Of a DNA stretch of 14,158 nucleotides, positions 6,433 to 14,004 are shown in pieces. Both the position numbers and the translations under genes were made by a program. The stretch comes from Pseudomonas sp. (lineage in GTDB: Bacteria > Pseudomonadota > Gammaproteobacteria > Pseudomonadales > Pseudomonadaceae). The DNA lies in contig DQGF01000532.1 in the NCBI GenBank assembly GCA_003525045.1, positions 1,820-15,977 of the forward strand. The letters are read 5' to 3'. The stretch's first letter is position 1, and every line of letters starts with the position of its first letter. The notes beneath the pieces are model-generated. The model searched no databases and was not told the DNA's origin. It saw only the letters and a list, made by a program, of their open reading frames with translations.

Positions 6433-7785
6433 ATGTTTGGCATGTCCCACGAGACGTTCCTGCTGCTCGACGCAGTGGTTACGGTGATCGGACTGATCGT
6501 CCTGATCACCAAGTTCAAGCTTCACCCCTTCATTGCCCTGATCATCGCCGCCGCCTTTCTCGGGCTGACGTCCGGCATGCCGATCGGCACCATCATCAAG
6601 GCGTTCCAGGACGGCTTCGGTGGGGTGCTCGGATTCGTCGGGATCATCCTCGCGCTGGGCACCATGCTTGGCAAAATGATGGCCGAGTCGGGCGGGGCGG
6701 ATCAGATTGCCCAGACGCTGATTCGCGCGTTCGGCAAGGACAAGGTGCAGTGGGCGATGATGTTCGCCGCCTTCCTGGTCGGCATTCCGCTGTTCTTCGA
6801 AATCGGTTTTGTATTGCTGATCCCGCTGGTGTTCATCGTTGCCCGGCGTACCGGCGTGTCGATCATCAAGATCGGTATCCCGTTGCTGGCCGGTCTGTCT
6901 GCGGTACACGGTCTGGTTCCGCCACACCCGGGCCCGCTGCTGGCGATCGGCGTATTCGGTGCCGACATCGGTAAAACCATTCTGTACGGCCTGATCGTTG
7001 CGCTGCCGACGGCCATCATCGCCGGCCCGATCTACGGTACCTTCATTGCCAAATACATCCCCGGCCATCCTAACCAGGAACTGGTGGATCAACTGGCTCG
7101 CGAGCCGGAAAGCGCCGAACTGCCGAGCTTCAGCATCACCCTGATCACCGTGCTGCTGCCGGTGTTCCTGATGTTGCTCAAGACCTTTGCCGACGTGGTC
7201 CTGCCGGAAGGCAATTTCGCGCGCTCCTTCATGGACCTGGTCGGTCACCCGATCTCGGCGCTGTTGCTGGCGTTGCTGCTGTCGCTGTACACCTTCGGCC
7301 ACAAGCAAGGCATGGGTTCGAGCAAGATTCTGAAGTTGCTCGACGCCAGCCTCGCGCCGACCGCCGCGATCATTCTGATCATCGGTGCCGGTGGTGGCTT
7401 CAAGCAGATGCTGGTGACCAGCGGTGTGGGTGACGTGATCGGCCACATGGCGGTGAACGCACAGATCTCGCCGATCCTGCTGGCCTGGCTGGTGGCGGCG
7501 GTGATCCGTATTGCTACCGGTTCGGCAACCGTGGCGACCATTACTGGCGCGGGCATCGTGGTGCCGGTGGTGGGGATGATTCCGGGTGTGAACCGTGAGC
7601 TGCTGGTGCTGGCGACCGGTGCCGGTTCGTTGATCTTGTCGCACGTCAACGATGCGGGCTTCTGGCTGGTGAAGCAGTACTTCAACATGACCGTGGCGGA
7701 AACCTTCAAGACCTGGACGGCGATGGAAACCATCCTGTCCATCGTTGCGTTGGGCTTTATCTTGCTGTTGTCGTTGTTCGTTTAA
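6433..7785 (+). CDS. gntT: Gluconate permease, GntP family
   Basis: This 450-residue inner-membrane proton symporter imports gluconate and supplies GntK. It is hydrophobic throughout, with about 12-14 predicted membrane spans, and it carries GntP-family signatures: GLTSGMPIG (44-52), LGTMLGKMMAESGGADQIA, the loop HGLVPPHPGP (159-168) and the late TGSATVATITGAGIVVP segment. AGGAG lies nine bases before the ATG at 6433; a second ATG three codons later is possible. In Pseudomonas this gene is also called gnuT or gntP. A GntR box and a probable Hfq/Crc motif precede it. A REPIN starts three bases after the stop codon. Confidence 0.95.
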   Translation: MFGMSHETFLLLDAVVTVIGLIVLITKFKLHPFIALIIAAAFLGLTSGMPIGTIIKAFQDGFGGVLGFVGIILALGTMLGKMMAESGGADQIAQTLIRAFGKDKVQWAMMFAAFLVGIPLFFEIGFVLLIPLVFIVARRTGVSIIKIGIPLLAGLSAVHGLVPPHPGPLLAIGVFGADIGKTILYGLIVALPTAIIAGPIYGTFIAKYIPGHPNQELVDQLAREPESAELPSFSITLITVLLPVFLMLLKTFADVVLPEGNFARSFMDLVGHPISALLLALLLSLYTFGHKQGMGSSKILKLLDASLAPTAAIILIIGAGGGFKQMLVTSGVGDVIGHMAVNAQISPILLAWLVAAVIRIATGSATVATITGAGIVVPVVGMIPGVNRELLVLATGAGSLILSHVNDAGFWLVKQYFNMTVAETFKTWTAMETILSIVALGFILLLSLFV

Positions 7786-7788
7786 AAG

Positions 7789-7879
7789 CTTCGCGGGCAA
7801 GCCTCGCTCCTACAGGGTTGAATCGATCACACCATTTCGATTCGACTCTGAACGGTAGGAGCGAGGCTTGCCCGCGAAG
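7789..7879. repeat. REPIN-like element, perfect 25-bp inverted repeat
   Basis: The arms at 7789-7813 and 7855-7879 are perfect reverse complements with a 41-base spacer. The inner 24 bases of the arms equal those of the element at 859-959, so both belong to one family, while the spacers differ. It occupies almost the whole gap between the convergent permease gene and alaC, starting three bases after one stop and ending five bases before the other. It could act as a hairpin barrier between the two transcripts. Confidence 0.9.
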
Positions 7880-7884
7880 GCGAT

Positions 7885-9105
7885 TTAACCGGCGCTGGTT
7901 TTGCTGATCAGCCCATCCGCCCGGAACATCCCGCGAATCCCGCGCACGGCCTGACGAATCCGGTCCTGGTTTTCGATCAGCGCGAAGCGCACATGATCAT
8001 CCCCATACTCACCAAACCCGACACCCGGCGAGACGCAAACCTTGGCCTCGGCGAGCATTTTCTTGGCGAACTCCAGCGAGCCCAGGTGCGCATAAGCCTC
8101 GGGAATTTTCGCCCAGACGTACATCGAGGCTTTCGGATTTTCCACCATCCAGCCCAGTTCATGCAGGCCCTTGACCAGCACGTTGCGCCGCTGCCGATAC
8201 TGGTCGGCGATGTCCTTGACGCATTGCTGATCGCCTTCCAGCGCCGCAATAGCGGCGACTTGCAGCGGGGTGAAGGTGCCGTAGTCGTGGTAGCTCTTGA
8301 TCCGCGCCAAGGCGTTGACCAGTTCGGCGTTACCGACCATGAAACCGATGCGCCAGCCGGCCATGTTGTAGCTTTTCGACAGGGTGAAAAACTCCACCGC
8401 GATGTCCTTGGCCCCCGGCACCTGCATGATCGACGGGGCTTTCCAGCCGTCGTAGACGATGTCGGCGTAGGCCAGGTCGTGCACCACCAACACGTCGTAC
8501 TGCTTGGCGAGGGCGATCACCCGTTCGAAGAAATCCAGCTCGACGCATTGCGCGGTGGGATTGGACGGGAAGCCGAGGATCATCATTTTCGGTTTCGGGA
8601 TCGAGCCACGAATGGCGCTTTCCAGTTCGGCGAAGAAATCCACGCCCGGAATCAGCGGCACCGACCGTACCTGGGCGCCGGCAATCACGGCACCGTAGAT
8701 GTGAATCGGGTAACTCGGGTTCGGCACCAGCACGGTATCGCCCTGGTCGAGGGTGGCCAGCATCAAATGCGCCAGACCTTCCTTGGAGCCAATGGTGACA
8801 ATGGCTTCGCTTTCCGGGTCGATGTCGACCTCGTAGCGATCCTTGTACCAGTTGGAAATCGCCCGGCGCAGACGCGGGATGCCCTTGGACGTGGAATAAC
8901 CGTGGGTATCTTCGCGTTGGGCGACGGTAACGAGTTTTTCGACGATGTGCGGCGGCGTCGCCCCGTCGGGGTTGCCCATGCTGAAATCGATGATGTCTTC
9001 GCCACGACGACGGGCGGCCATCTTCAGCTCGGCGGTGATGTTGAATACGTAAGGGGGGAGTCGATCTATGCGCGCAAAGCGGCGCGGCGAACCTGGGTTA
9101 GCCAT
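7885..9105 (-). CDS. alaC: Alanine-synthesising aminotransferase, AlaC-like
   Basis: This is a 406-residue fold-type I PLP aminotransferase that probably interconverts glutamate and pyruvate with alanine and 2-oxoglutarate. Key residues visible are the substrate-loop DFSMGNPDG (40-48), Asn182 in FPSNPTAQ, Asp210 and Tyr213 in [10 protein letters not shown], the PLP lysine Lys244 in [15 protein letters not shown], and the carboxylate-binding Arg373 in [10 protein letters not shown]. The ATG at 9105 is chosen because GAGGC stands upstream and the AlaC N-terminus ([16 protein letters not shown]) begins there. A longer frame to 9321 would overlap the LysE gene. It is divergent from the LysE-type exporter, with 139 bases between. 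Related enzymes could take other amino acids, so the substrate is likely but not certain. Confidence 0.92.
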   Translation of the reverse strand: MANPGSPRRFARIDRLPPYVFNITAELKMAARRRGEDIIDFSMGNPDGATPPHIVEKLVTVAQREDTHGYSTSKGIPRLRRAISNWYKDRYEVDIDPESEAIVTIGSKEGLAHLMLATLDQGDTVLVPNPSYPIHIYGAVIAGAQVRSVPLIPGVDFFAELESAIRGSIPKPKMMILGFPSNPTAQCVELDFFERVIALAKQYDVLVVHDLAYADIVYDGWKAPSIMQVPGAKDIAVEFFTLSKSYNMAGWRIGFMVGNAELVNALARIKSYHDYGTFTPLQVAAIAALEGDQQCVKDIADQYRQRRNVLVKGLHELGWMVENPKASMYVWAKIPEAYAHLGSLEFAKKMLAEAKVCVSPGVGFGEYGDDHVRFALIENQDRIRQAVRGIRGMFRADGLISKTSAG

Positions 9106-9217
9106 TGTTGCCTCGGGTAACGTGAGCGCCCGGAACCGTCCGAGCGACGCTGGCCACTGCGGTGGCCTGTGGCGGAATGTAAGGGCAGGTGTGGCAAACT
9201 GTCCAGCGTCTATGTAA

Positions 9218-9227
9218 ACAAATTTGT
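9218..9227. promoter_or_regulatory. Perfect palindrome before the LysE gene
   Basis: ACAAATTTGT is a perfect 10-base palindrome ending four bases before the AAGGAA ribosome-binding site of the LysE-type gene. It may be a regulator site or chance in an AT-rich leader. Confidence 0.25.
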
Positions 9228-9244
9228 CCGAAGGAAATCGGTTG

Positions 9245-9907
9245 ATGGAATTTACCAGTGGCTTCCTGCTGAGCCTTTCGCTGTGCCTGGACATCGGCGT
9301 GGCCAATATCGCGATGATCACCCTGGCGATGCAACGCGGCTATTTTCAAGGCTTTGCCCTGGGATTGGGGACCTGTGTCGGTGACCTGATCTACGCGGTG
9401 CTGGCGCTGGCGGGCATGACCGTTTTGCTGCAATACGAGACCGTGCGCTGGGTGCTGTGGATCGGTGGCTCGACGTTACTGGTGTACTTCGCGGTGAAGA
9501 TGATCTATTCGGCCATCCACCATGAGGCGCTGTTGGCCGAGACTGCCGAGGTGGGACACAACTCGCACCGCAAAGAGTTCTTGCGCGGAATCTTCCTGGC
9601 CATGTCGTCACCCAGCGCCATTCTCTGGTTCGCAGCGGTGGGCGGCACGCTGATCGCGCGTTCCGGCGGCGGTGGCGCCCTCAGTTCGGCGCTGTTTCTG
9701 GGCGGCTTTCTGTGCGCCGGGGTAATCTGGTGTGTTGGTCTGTGCTTCGCTGCCAGCCATGGCGGCAAGCTGCTGGGCGACAAACTGCTGCGTTATTCTT
9801 ACCTGGCATCGGCGGCGATCTTCTGCTATTTCGCGGTCTACGTGATCCTGTCGGGTTATAACGAGTTCATCGGCGCTGGCGCCGTCGAGCCGCTGCACGC
9901 ACTGTAA
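9245..9907 (+). CDS. LysE/RhtB-family exporter
   Basis: This is a 220-residue inner-membrane protein with about six hydrophobic segments. It shows the family pattern: an N-terminal span followed by [26 protein letters not shown] (roughly 32-57), then [12 protein letters not shown] and the second repeat [21 protein letters not shown]. LysE/RhtB proteins export amino acids or related small molecules; the substrate here cannot be told. AAGGAA precedes the ATG at 9245, which I prefer over the short upstream extension. It is divergent from alaC, so export of an amino acid is a reasonable but unproven pairing. Confidence 0.92.
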   Translation: MEFTSGFLLSLSLCLDIGVANIAMITLAMQRGYFQGFALGLGTCVGDLIYAVLALAGMTVLLQYETVRWVLWIGGSTLLVYFAVKMIYSAIHHEALLAETAEVGHNSHRKEFLRGIFLAMSSPSAILWFAAVGGTLIARSGGGGALSSALFLGGFLCAGVIWCVGLCFAASHGGKLLGDKLLRYSYLASAAIFCYFAVYVILSGYNEFIGAGAVEPLHAL

Positions 9908-9975
9908 TTGGGCGAATCGGGATTGGCTTCTATACTCCCAGCCGAACCCACTTTTTTCGTACCAGGAGTCGAGTC

Positions 9976-10461
9976 ATGGATGAGCAAACAGGCATCAAAC
10001 CGGCCGGGCCACGCTTCAAAAACGGCCACTTCCTGCTCATTGCAGGGCTTGGCGGACGATTTACTTCGCAAACCACCAAAGCGATCCCCGACCTCTGGGA
10101 GAAATTCATTCCCGAGATTGGCAAAATTCCCGGTCAGAAAAGCGAAGTGACCTACGGCATCTGCTGCAATCCGGATGGCAAAGGCGGTTTCGAATACATC
10201 GCCGGCGTCGAAATCAGCAAACTCGACGACCTGCCTGACAAATACCGTTGGGTGGAGGTTCAGCCTCAGCACTACGCCGTGTTCGAGCACAAGGGTGCTC
10301 TGGATACCTTGCCCCAGACCTTTCATTACATCTGGAAAACCTGGTTGCCGCAGTCCGGTTATCACGCGGCGGATGCCCCGGAGTTCGAACGCTACAGCGA
10401 AGACTTCAACCCGAAACTCAATACCGGTGTGCTGGAGATCTGGTTGCCGCTCAAGGCGTAA
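9976..10461 (+). CDS. GyrI-like small-molecule-binding protein
   Basis: This 161-residue cytosolic protein corresponds to the GyrI-like (AraC effector-binding/SOUL-like) domain standing alone, with no DNA-binding part. Features are the first strand FLLIAGLGGRF, the helix AIPDLWEKFIPEIG, then VTYGICCN and FEYIAGVEI (73-80), and the C-terminal APEFERYSEDF (134-144) with LEIWLPLK as last strand. AGGAG stands a few bases before the ATG. Such free domains bind hydrophobic or cationic small molecules, and some are hydrolases. The ligand is unknown. It follows the LysE gene by 68 bases on the same strand and may be co-transcribed. Confidence 0.88.
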   Translation: MDEQTGIKPAGPRFKNGHFLLIAGLGGRFTSQTTKAIPDLWEKFIPEIGKIPGQKSEVTYGICCNPDGKGGFEYIAGVEISKLDDLPDKYRWVEVQPQHYAVFEHKGALDTLPQTFHYIWKTWLPQSGYHAADAPEFERYSEDFNPKLNTGVLEIWLPLKA

Positions 10462-10468
10462 TGGCTGG

Positions 10469-10501
10469 ATCGAGAGGCGGATCGGCGATTCGCCTCTCGA
10501 T
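10469..10501. terminator. 11-bp hairpin after the GyrI-like gene, no T-run
   Basis: The stem arms ATCGAGAGGCG (10469-10479) and CGCCTCTCGAT (10491-10501) are perfectly complementary, with an 11-base loop. It begins eight bases after the stop codon. No run of T follows on the plus strand, so it is not a standard intrinsic terminator. It could stabilise the mRNA 3' end or limit read-through into the next gene. Confidence 0.5.
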
Positions 10502-10558
10502 GTCGTGCTGACGCTGATTTATGATTCCCGGTCTTTCCCCCGTTGAATTCGAGCCGAC

Positions 10559-11047
10559 ATGAACGCCGTCATTCGCCACGTCACCCCCGCTGACCTGGAC
10601 CGCTGCTACACCATCGAAACCCTTGCCTACGAAGGTGACGAAGCCGCGACCCGGGAGAAAATCGCCACCCGCATCGCCACCTGGCCCGAAGGGTTTATCG
10701 TGGCCGAAGTGGACGGCGTTGTCGCCGGCTTCATCAATTCCGGTGCGGCGTTTCAGGTGGAAATGTCGGACGAGGCGTTCAAGGAACTGATCGGCCACGA
10801 CCCGGCCGGCCCGCATGTGGTGATCATGTCGGTGGTGGTGCATCCGGATTTCCAGGGACAAGGCCTGGCAAAACGCTTGATGGCTGAGTTCATCGAGCGG
10901 ATGCGCGCGTTGAACAAGGCCAGCATCAACCTGATGTGCAAGGAGCGGCATATTCCGCTTTACGCGGGTTTTGGCTTCGCCTACATCAAGCCTTCCGCCT
11001 CCGATCATGGCGGGATGGCGTGGCATGAGATGGTGCTCGAACTCTGA
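10559..11047 (+). CDS. GNAT-family N-acetyltransferase
   Basis: This 162-residue enzyme should transfer an acetyl group from acetyl-CoA to an amine. The acetyl-CoA site is clear: strand VVIMSVVVHPDF (87-98) followed by the pyrophosphate loop QGQGLAKRLM (99-108), and the later LYAGFGFAYI (134-143). The N-terminal part IRHVTPADLDRCYTIETLAY and the insert DEAFKELIGHDPAGPH look like arylalkylamine (AANAT-like) acetyltransferases, but the substrate is not determined. Only a short GAG precedes the ATG. The gene ends inside the first base of a REPIN arm. It stands on the same strand as the GyrI-like gene, separated by a hairpin. Confidence 0.9.
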   Translation: MNAVIRHVTPADLDRCYTIETLAYEGDEAATREKIATRIATWPEGFIVAEVDGVVAGFINSGAAFQVEMSDEAFKELIGHDPAGPHVVIMSVVVHPDFQGQGLAKRLMAEFIERMRALNKASINLMCKERHIPLYAGFGFAYIKPSASDHGGMAWHEMVLEL

Positions 11048-11155
11048 CCTGTGGGAGCGGGCTGGCTCCGGGCGGCGTTCCGACGAAAGCGGCCTGTCAG
11101 TCACTGCGATGGTGAAGGTGCCGCCGTCTTCGCGAGCAAGCCCGCTCCCACAGGT
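11047..11155. repeat. REPIN-like element of a second type
   Basis: The outer 17 bases ACCTGTGGGAGCGGGCT (11047-11063) are perfectly complementary to 11139-11155. Four more bases pair after one mismatch, giving arms 11047-11068 and 11134-11155. The sequence differs from the 859 and 7789 elements (CCCGCTCCCACAG rather than CTCGCTCCTACAG), so it is another REP subgroup. The left arm shares its first base with the stop codon of the acetyltransferase gene. Confidence 0.8.
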
Positions 11156-11189
11156 GACTAATAGTGTCTGCGAGATTTGCGCCTGACAC

Positions 11190-11201
11190 CGCTCCCACAG
11201 G
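11190..11201. repeat. Solitary REP-like half arm
   Basis: CGCTCCCACAGG repeats the outer end of the preceding element's right arm 35 bases downstream. No partner is visible, so it is a probable remnant. Confidence 0.35.
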
Positions 11202-11222
11202 GGCAGTGTTCGAGGCTGAAGC

Positions 11223-11260
11223 AAAAAAGCCCCGTCTCTTGCGAGTCGGGGCTTTTGCTT
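11223..11260. terminator. Bidirectional intrinsic terminator
   Basis: The stem AAAAGCCCCG (11225-11234) pairs with CGGGGCTTTT (11247-11256), and an inner CTC/GAG closes a TTGC loop. On the minus strand the stem runs into six T about 20 bases after the xenB stop, which is ideal for ending the arsR-MFS-xenB transcript. On the plus strand it ends in TTTTGCTTTT and can stop transcription from the acetyltransferase side. Confidence 0.9.
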
Positions 11261-11275
11261 TTCAGCGGCTGAAGC

Positions 11276-12325
11276 TTACAGCGTCGGGTAGTCGATATAA
11301 CCGACCGGACCCTTGGCGTAGAACAGTTCAGGGCGCGCTTCGTTCAGCGGCGCATCGGCCTTCAAGCGTGCCGGCAGGTCCGGGTTGGCAATGAACGGCA
11401 CACCGAAGGCGACCGCATCGGCCTTGCCGCTGGCCAGCCAGGCGTTGGCGCTGTCCTTGGTGAAGCGTTCGTTGACGATGTATGGGCCGCCGAAAGCTTC
11501 CTTGAGTTGTGGGCCAAGGCTGTCGCCGGCTTCTTTCTCTCGCGAGCAGATGAAGGCGATACCACGCTTGCCCAATTCGCGAGCGACGTAGGTGAAGGTT
11601 TCGGCGAGGTTGTCATCGCCCATGTCATGGGAGTCGGCGCGCGGTGCCAAGTGCACCCCGACGCGGCCGGCGCCCCAGACGTCGATCGCCGCGTCGGTCA
11701 CTTCCAGCAACAGGCGCGCACGGTTTTCCAGGGACCCGCCGTAGTTGTCGGTGCGCTGGTTGGTGCTGCTTTGCAGGAACTGGTCGAGCAGGTAACCGTT
11801 GGCGCCGTGGATTTCCACGCCGTCGAAACCGGCGGCCTTGGCATTTTCGGCACCGAGGCGGTAAGCGTCGACGATGTCGGCGATTTCAGCAGTTTCCAGG
11901 GCGCGCGGGGTCGGGTAGTCGGCCAGTGGACGCACCAGGCTGACGTGACCTTCAGGCTGGATGGCGCTCGGTGCGACCGGCGCTTCGCCGTTCAGGTACG
12001 ACTCGTGGGAAACCCGGCCGACGTGCCACAGCTGCAGGAAGATTTTGCCGCCCGCGCCGTGGATCGCTTTGGTCACGTTGGTCCAGCCACGCACCTGGTC
12101 GTTGGACCAGATGCCCGGGGTGTCGGGGTAGCCGACGCCCATCGGGGTGACCGAGGTGGCCTCGCTGAGGATCAGGCCGGCCGAGGCGCGTTGCACGTAG
12201 TACTCGGCCATCAGCGCGTTCGGCACCCGGCCTTCGTCGGCGCGGCAGCGGGTCAGGGGTGCCATGATGATGCGGTTGGCCAACTCGAGGTCGCCCAGTT
12301 TGATCGGATCGAAAATAGTCGTCAT
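11276..12325 (-). CDS. xenB: XenB-type old yellow enzyme (FMN ene-reductase)
   Basis: This 349-residue FMN-dependent NAD(P)H oxidoreductase reduces activated C=C bonds and nitro compounds. The TIM barrel shows the early IIMAPLTRCRA (19-29), IFLQLWHVGR (95-104) with Gln98, the substrate-anchoring His173 and Asn176 in EIHGANGYLLDQF, the likely proton donor Tyr178, and the STNQRTDNYGGSLENR signature (187-202). Length and N-terminus agree with Pseudomonas XenB; NemA is the enterobacterial relative. It begins 21 bases after the MFS gene, with an AGAGAG-like ribosome-binding site, as last gene of the operon and just before a strong terminator. Physiological substrates, perhaps quinones or enals, are inference. 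Confidence 0.93.
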   Translation of the reverse strand: MTTIFDPIKLGDLELANRIIMAPLTRCRADEGRVPNALMAEYYVQRASAGLILSEATSVTPMGVGYPDTPGIWSNDQVRGWTNVTKAIHGAGGKIFLQLWHVGRVSHESYLNGEAPVAPSAIQPEGHVSLVRPLADYPTPRALETAEIADIVDAYRLGAENAKAAGFDGVEIHGANGYLLDQFLQSSTNQRTDNYGGSLENRARLLLEVTDAAIDVWGAGRVGVHLAPRADSHDMGDDNLAETFTYVARELGKRGIAFICSREKEAGDSLGPQLKEAFGGPYIVNERFTKDSANAWLASGKADAVAFGVPFIANPDLPARLKADAPLNEARPELFYAKGPVGYIDYPTL

Positions 12326-12346
12326 GAAATAACTCTCTTTTGGAGA

Positions 12347-13513
12347 TCAGTTAGCAGCAGGGGCCAGTTCGGGATTGCCGCTCTGACGGAAAGTAATCAG
12401 GGTCACCAGCAGGGCGAGTACCGCCAGTGCTGCCGCCGCGAGAGGAACGCTGGTCAGGCCGAAACCGTGGGCGATGACGCTGCCGCCGACCCAGGCACCC
12501 AATGCGTTGCCGACGTTGAAAGCGCCGATGTTCAGGGTCGACACCAGGTTCGGTGCGGCCTTGCCGTAGGTCACGACGTTGATTTGCAGCGCCGGCACCG
12601 CGGCAAACGAAGCGGTGGCCCAGAGGAACAGGGTGATTTCGGTCGGGATCAGCGCGACGCTGGTCCAGGTCAGCACGGTGGAGATCACGGCCATCGAGAT
12701 GAAGACGCCGATCAGGGTGGCAGCCAAGCGCTTGTCCGCCAGCTTGCCGCCGATGATGTTGCCCACGGTCAGGCCCAGGCCGATCAACAGCAGGGTCCAG
12801 GTCACACCTTTGGGCGAGACGCCGGTGACATCGCCAAGCAACGGGGCAACGTAAGTAAAAAGGGTGAACATCGATGCGGCGAACAACGCGGTCATGCTCA
12901 ACGACAGCCAGATTCCAGCACCCTTGAGGGCGCGCAGTTCGGCACGCATGTCGAGCTTCTCTTCATCGCGCTTGGCCGGCAGGAAGCGAATCAACCCGAT
13001 CAGCGCAACCACACCGATCACCGTCACCGCCCAGAACGTCGAGCGCCAGCCGGCTTCCTGACCGAGCGCGGTGCCCAATGGGACGCCCAGCACGTTGGCC
13101 AGGGTCAGGCCGGTGAACATCAAGGCCACGGCCGAAGCGCGCTTGTTCGCCGGCACCAGACCTGCCGCCACCACCGAACCGATGCCGAAAAACGCCCCGT
13201 GACACAGGGCGGTGACCACCCGGGCAAACATCAGCACGTTGTAGTCGCTGGCCACTGCACAGAGCAGGTTGCCGATAATGAAGATACCCATCAACGCTAC
13301 CAGGGCGGCCTTGCGCGGCAGCCGTGAGGTGGCCAGTGCCATGAACGGTGCACCGATGGCCACGCCCAGGGCATAACCGGTGACCAGCCAGCCGGCACCG
13401 GGGATCGATACACCGAGGTCCGCCGCTACATCGGGCAACAGGCCCATGATGACGAACTCGGTGGTGCCGATGGCGAAGGCGCTCAAGGCCAGAATGAGTA
13501 GCGAGAGGGGCAT
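12347..13513 (-). CDS. MFS efflux transporter, AraJ/DHA1-like
   Basis: This 388-residue membrane protein has about 12 hydrophobic segments. The N-terminal half has LSAFAIGTTEFVIMGLLPDVA, the Arg-rich loop ATSRLPRKAALVALM after the second span, ARVVTALCHGAFFGIGSVVAAG, and the antiporter-type stretch LTLANVLGVPLGTALGQ. These fit proton-driven drug or sugar exporters of the AraJ/YdhP kind. The ATG at 13513 is chosen because AAGG precedes it and the first membrane span begins directly; a 28-residue extension would run into arsR. It lies 34 bases after arsR and 21 before xenB, so it probably exports the same inducer or its reduced product. The substrate is unknown. Confidence 0.92.
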   Translation of the reverse strand: MPLSLLILALSAFAIGTTEFVIMGLLPDVAADLGVSIPGAGWLVTGYALGVAIGAPFMALATSRLPRKAALVALMGIFIIGNLLCAVASDYNVLMFARVVTALCHGAFFGIGSVVAAGLVPANKRASAVALMFTGLTLANVLGVPLGTALGQEAGWRSTFWAVTVIGVVALIGLIRFLPAKRDEEKLDMRAELRALKGAGIWLSLSMTALFAASMFTLFTYVAPLLGDVTGVSPKGVTWTLLLIGLGLTVGNIIGGKLADKRLAATLIGVFISMAVISTVLTWTSVALIPTEITLFLWATASFAAVPALQINVVTYGKAAPNLVSTLNIGAFNVGNALGAWVGGSVIAHGFGLTSVPLAAAALAVLALLVTLITFRQSGNPELAPAAN

Positions 13514-13547
13514 GGTTGATACCTTATCGGCGTACTGACGTAAAGGG

Positions 13548-13850
13548 TCAGAGCTCTTTGCTGAAGGTGCTGAGGAATTCCTGAATGGTTTCCTCATTGC
13601 GTTGGAAAAAATGCCACTGACCGACTTTGCGGCTGCTGATCAGGCCGGCGCGTTGCAGAGTCGCCAGGTGTGCAGACACCGTGGACTGCGACAAACCGCA
13701 ACGTTGATCGATCTGCCCGGCGCAGACGCCGTGCTCGTTACTGTGGGACTGGTCGGGAAATTCGACGGTCGGATCTTTGAGCCAGTGCAGGATTTCTCGT
13801 CGTACTGGGTGTGCCAGGGCTTTTATTATTTCGTCGAGATTGATGGTCAT
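13548..13850 (-). CDS. ArsR-family repressor with two cysteines
   Basis: This 100-residue winged-helix regulator begins ALAHPVRREILHWLKD (11-26), has the recognition region QIDQRCGLSQSTVSAHLATLQRAGLI (46-71) and the wing SSRKVGQWHFFQRN. The metal box ELCVCDL of classical ArsR is missing. Instead Cys43 (HGVCAGQ) and Cys51 (DQRCGLS) lie next to the DNA-reading helices and could sense thiol-reactive compounds; this is inference. It is the first gene of the arsR-MFS-xenB operon and most likely represses it through the repeated boxes upstream. The ribosome-binding site is weak. Confidence 0.9.
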   Translation of the reverse strand: MTINLDEIIKALAHPVRREILHWLKDPTVEFPDQSHSNEHGVCAGQIDQRCGLSQSTVSAHLATLQRAGLISSRKVGQWHFFQRNEETIQEFLSTFSKEL

Positions 13851-13874
13851 TGTGTGGGCTCGTGATGATTAAAA

Positions 13875-13888
13875 CGCTATATCGCGAT
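13875..13888 (-). promoter_or_regulatory. ArsR operator candidate, site 1
   Basis: CGCTATATCGCGAT contains the palindrome ATCGCGAT. It starts exactly 30 bases from site 2, about three helix turns, and lies in the 5' leader of arsR just downstream of the predicted promoter. Assignment to this ArsR is inference. Confidence 0.55.
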
Positions 13889-13895
13889 GAAGCGA

Positions 13896-13924
13896 ACTTT
13901 AAATCGTTATTTCGCGATACACAA
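13896..13924 (-). promoter_or_regulatory. Predicted sigma-70 promoter of arsR
   Basis: On the minus strand TTGTGT (13919-13924) and TAAAGT (13896-13901) are separated by exactly 17 bases. The spacer is filled by operator-like site 2. The promoter would give a start site about 40 bases before the arsR ATG. Confidence 0.5.
13905..13918 (-). promoter_or_regulatory. ArsR operator candidate, site 2
   Basis: CGTTATTTCGCGAT matches site 1 at 12 of 14 positions. It lies between the predicted -35 and -10 boxes of arsR, the expected place for a repressor. Confidence 0.6.
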
Positions 13925-13954
13925 ATATGATTTGGCTCTGACCAACTCGTAATT

Positions 13955-13978
13955 CGGTATATCGAGTTATAACGATAT
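13955..13978. promoter_or_regulatory. Palindromic box near acpH, operator-like site 3
   Basis: CGGTATATCGAG resembles the left part of sites 1 and 2. With the next bases it forms an inverted repeat, ATATCG (13959-13964) and CGATAT (13973-13978), spaced by eight bases. It is 26 bases before the acpH start and contains TATAAC (13968-13973), a possible -10 box for acpH. Confidence 0.45.
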
Positions 13979-14004
13979 GTGGCGCGCGGTGCTAAGCTGC
14001 GCGG

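Noticed and set aside
6430..7800. 456-codon open frame antisense to the gluconate permease
   Set aside because: The product is a low-complexity Gln/His/Asp/Arg-rich sequence with no domain, and the opposite strand encodes a clear GntP permease.
7993..9120. 375-codon open frame antisense to alaC
   Set aside because: There is no recognisable domain, and the minus strand has all AlaC catalytic residues.
9106..9321. N-terminal extension of AlaC
   Set aside because: It would overlap the start of the divergent LysE gene, and the extra 72 residues do not look like an aminotransferase.
11507..13327. 606-codon open frame on the plus strand across xenB and the MFS gene
   Set aside because: It is antisense to two well-recognised genes, its product is His/Gln/Arg-rich without any known motif, and it crosses the gap between them. 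It is a by-product of high GC.
13514..13597. 28-residue N-terminal extension of the MFS protein
   Set aside because: It overlaps the arsR 3' end and places charged residues before the first span; the later ATG has a ribosome-binding site.
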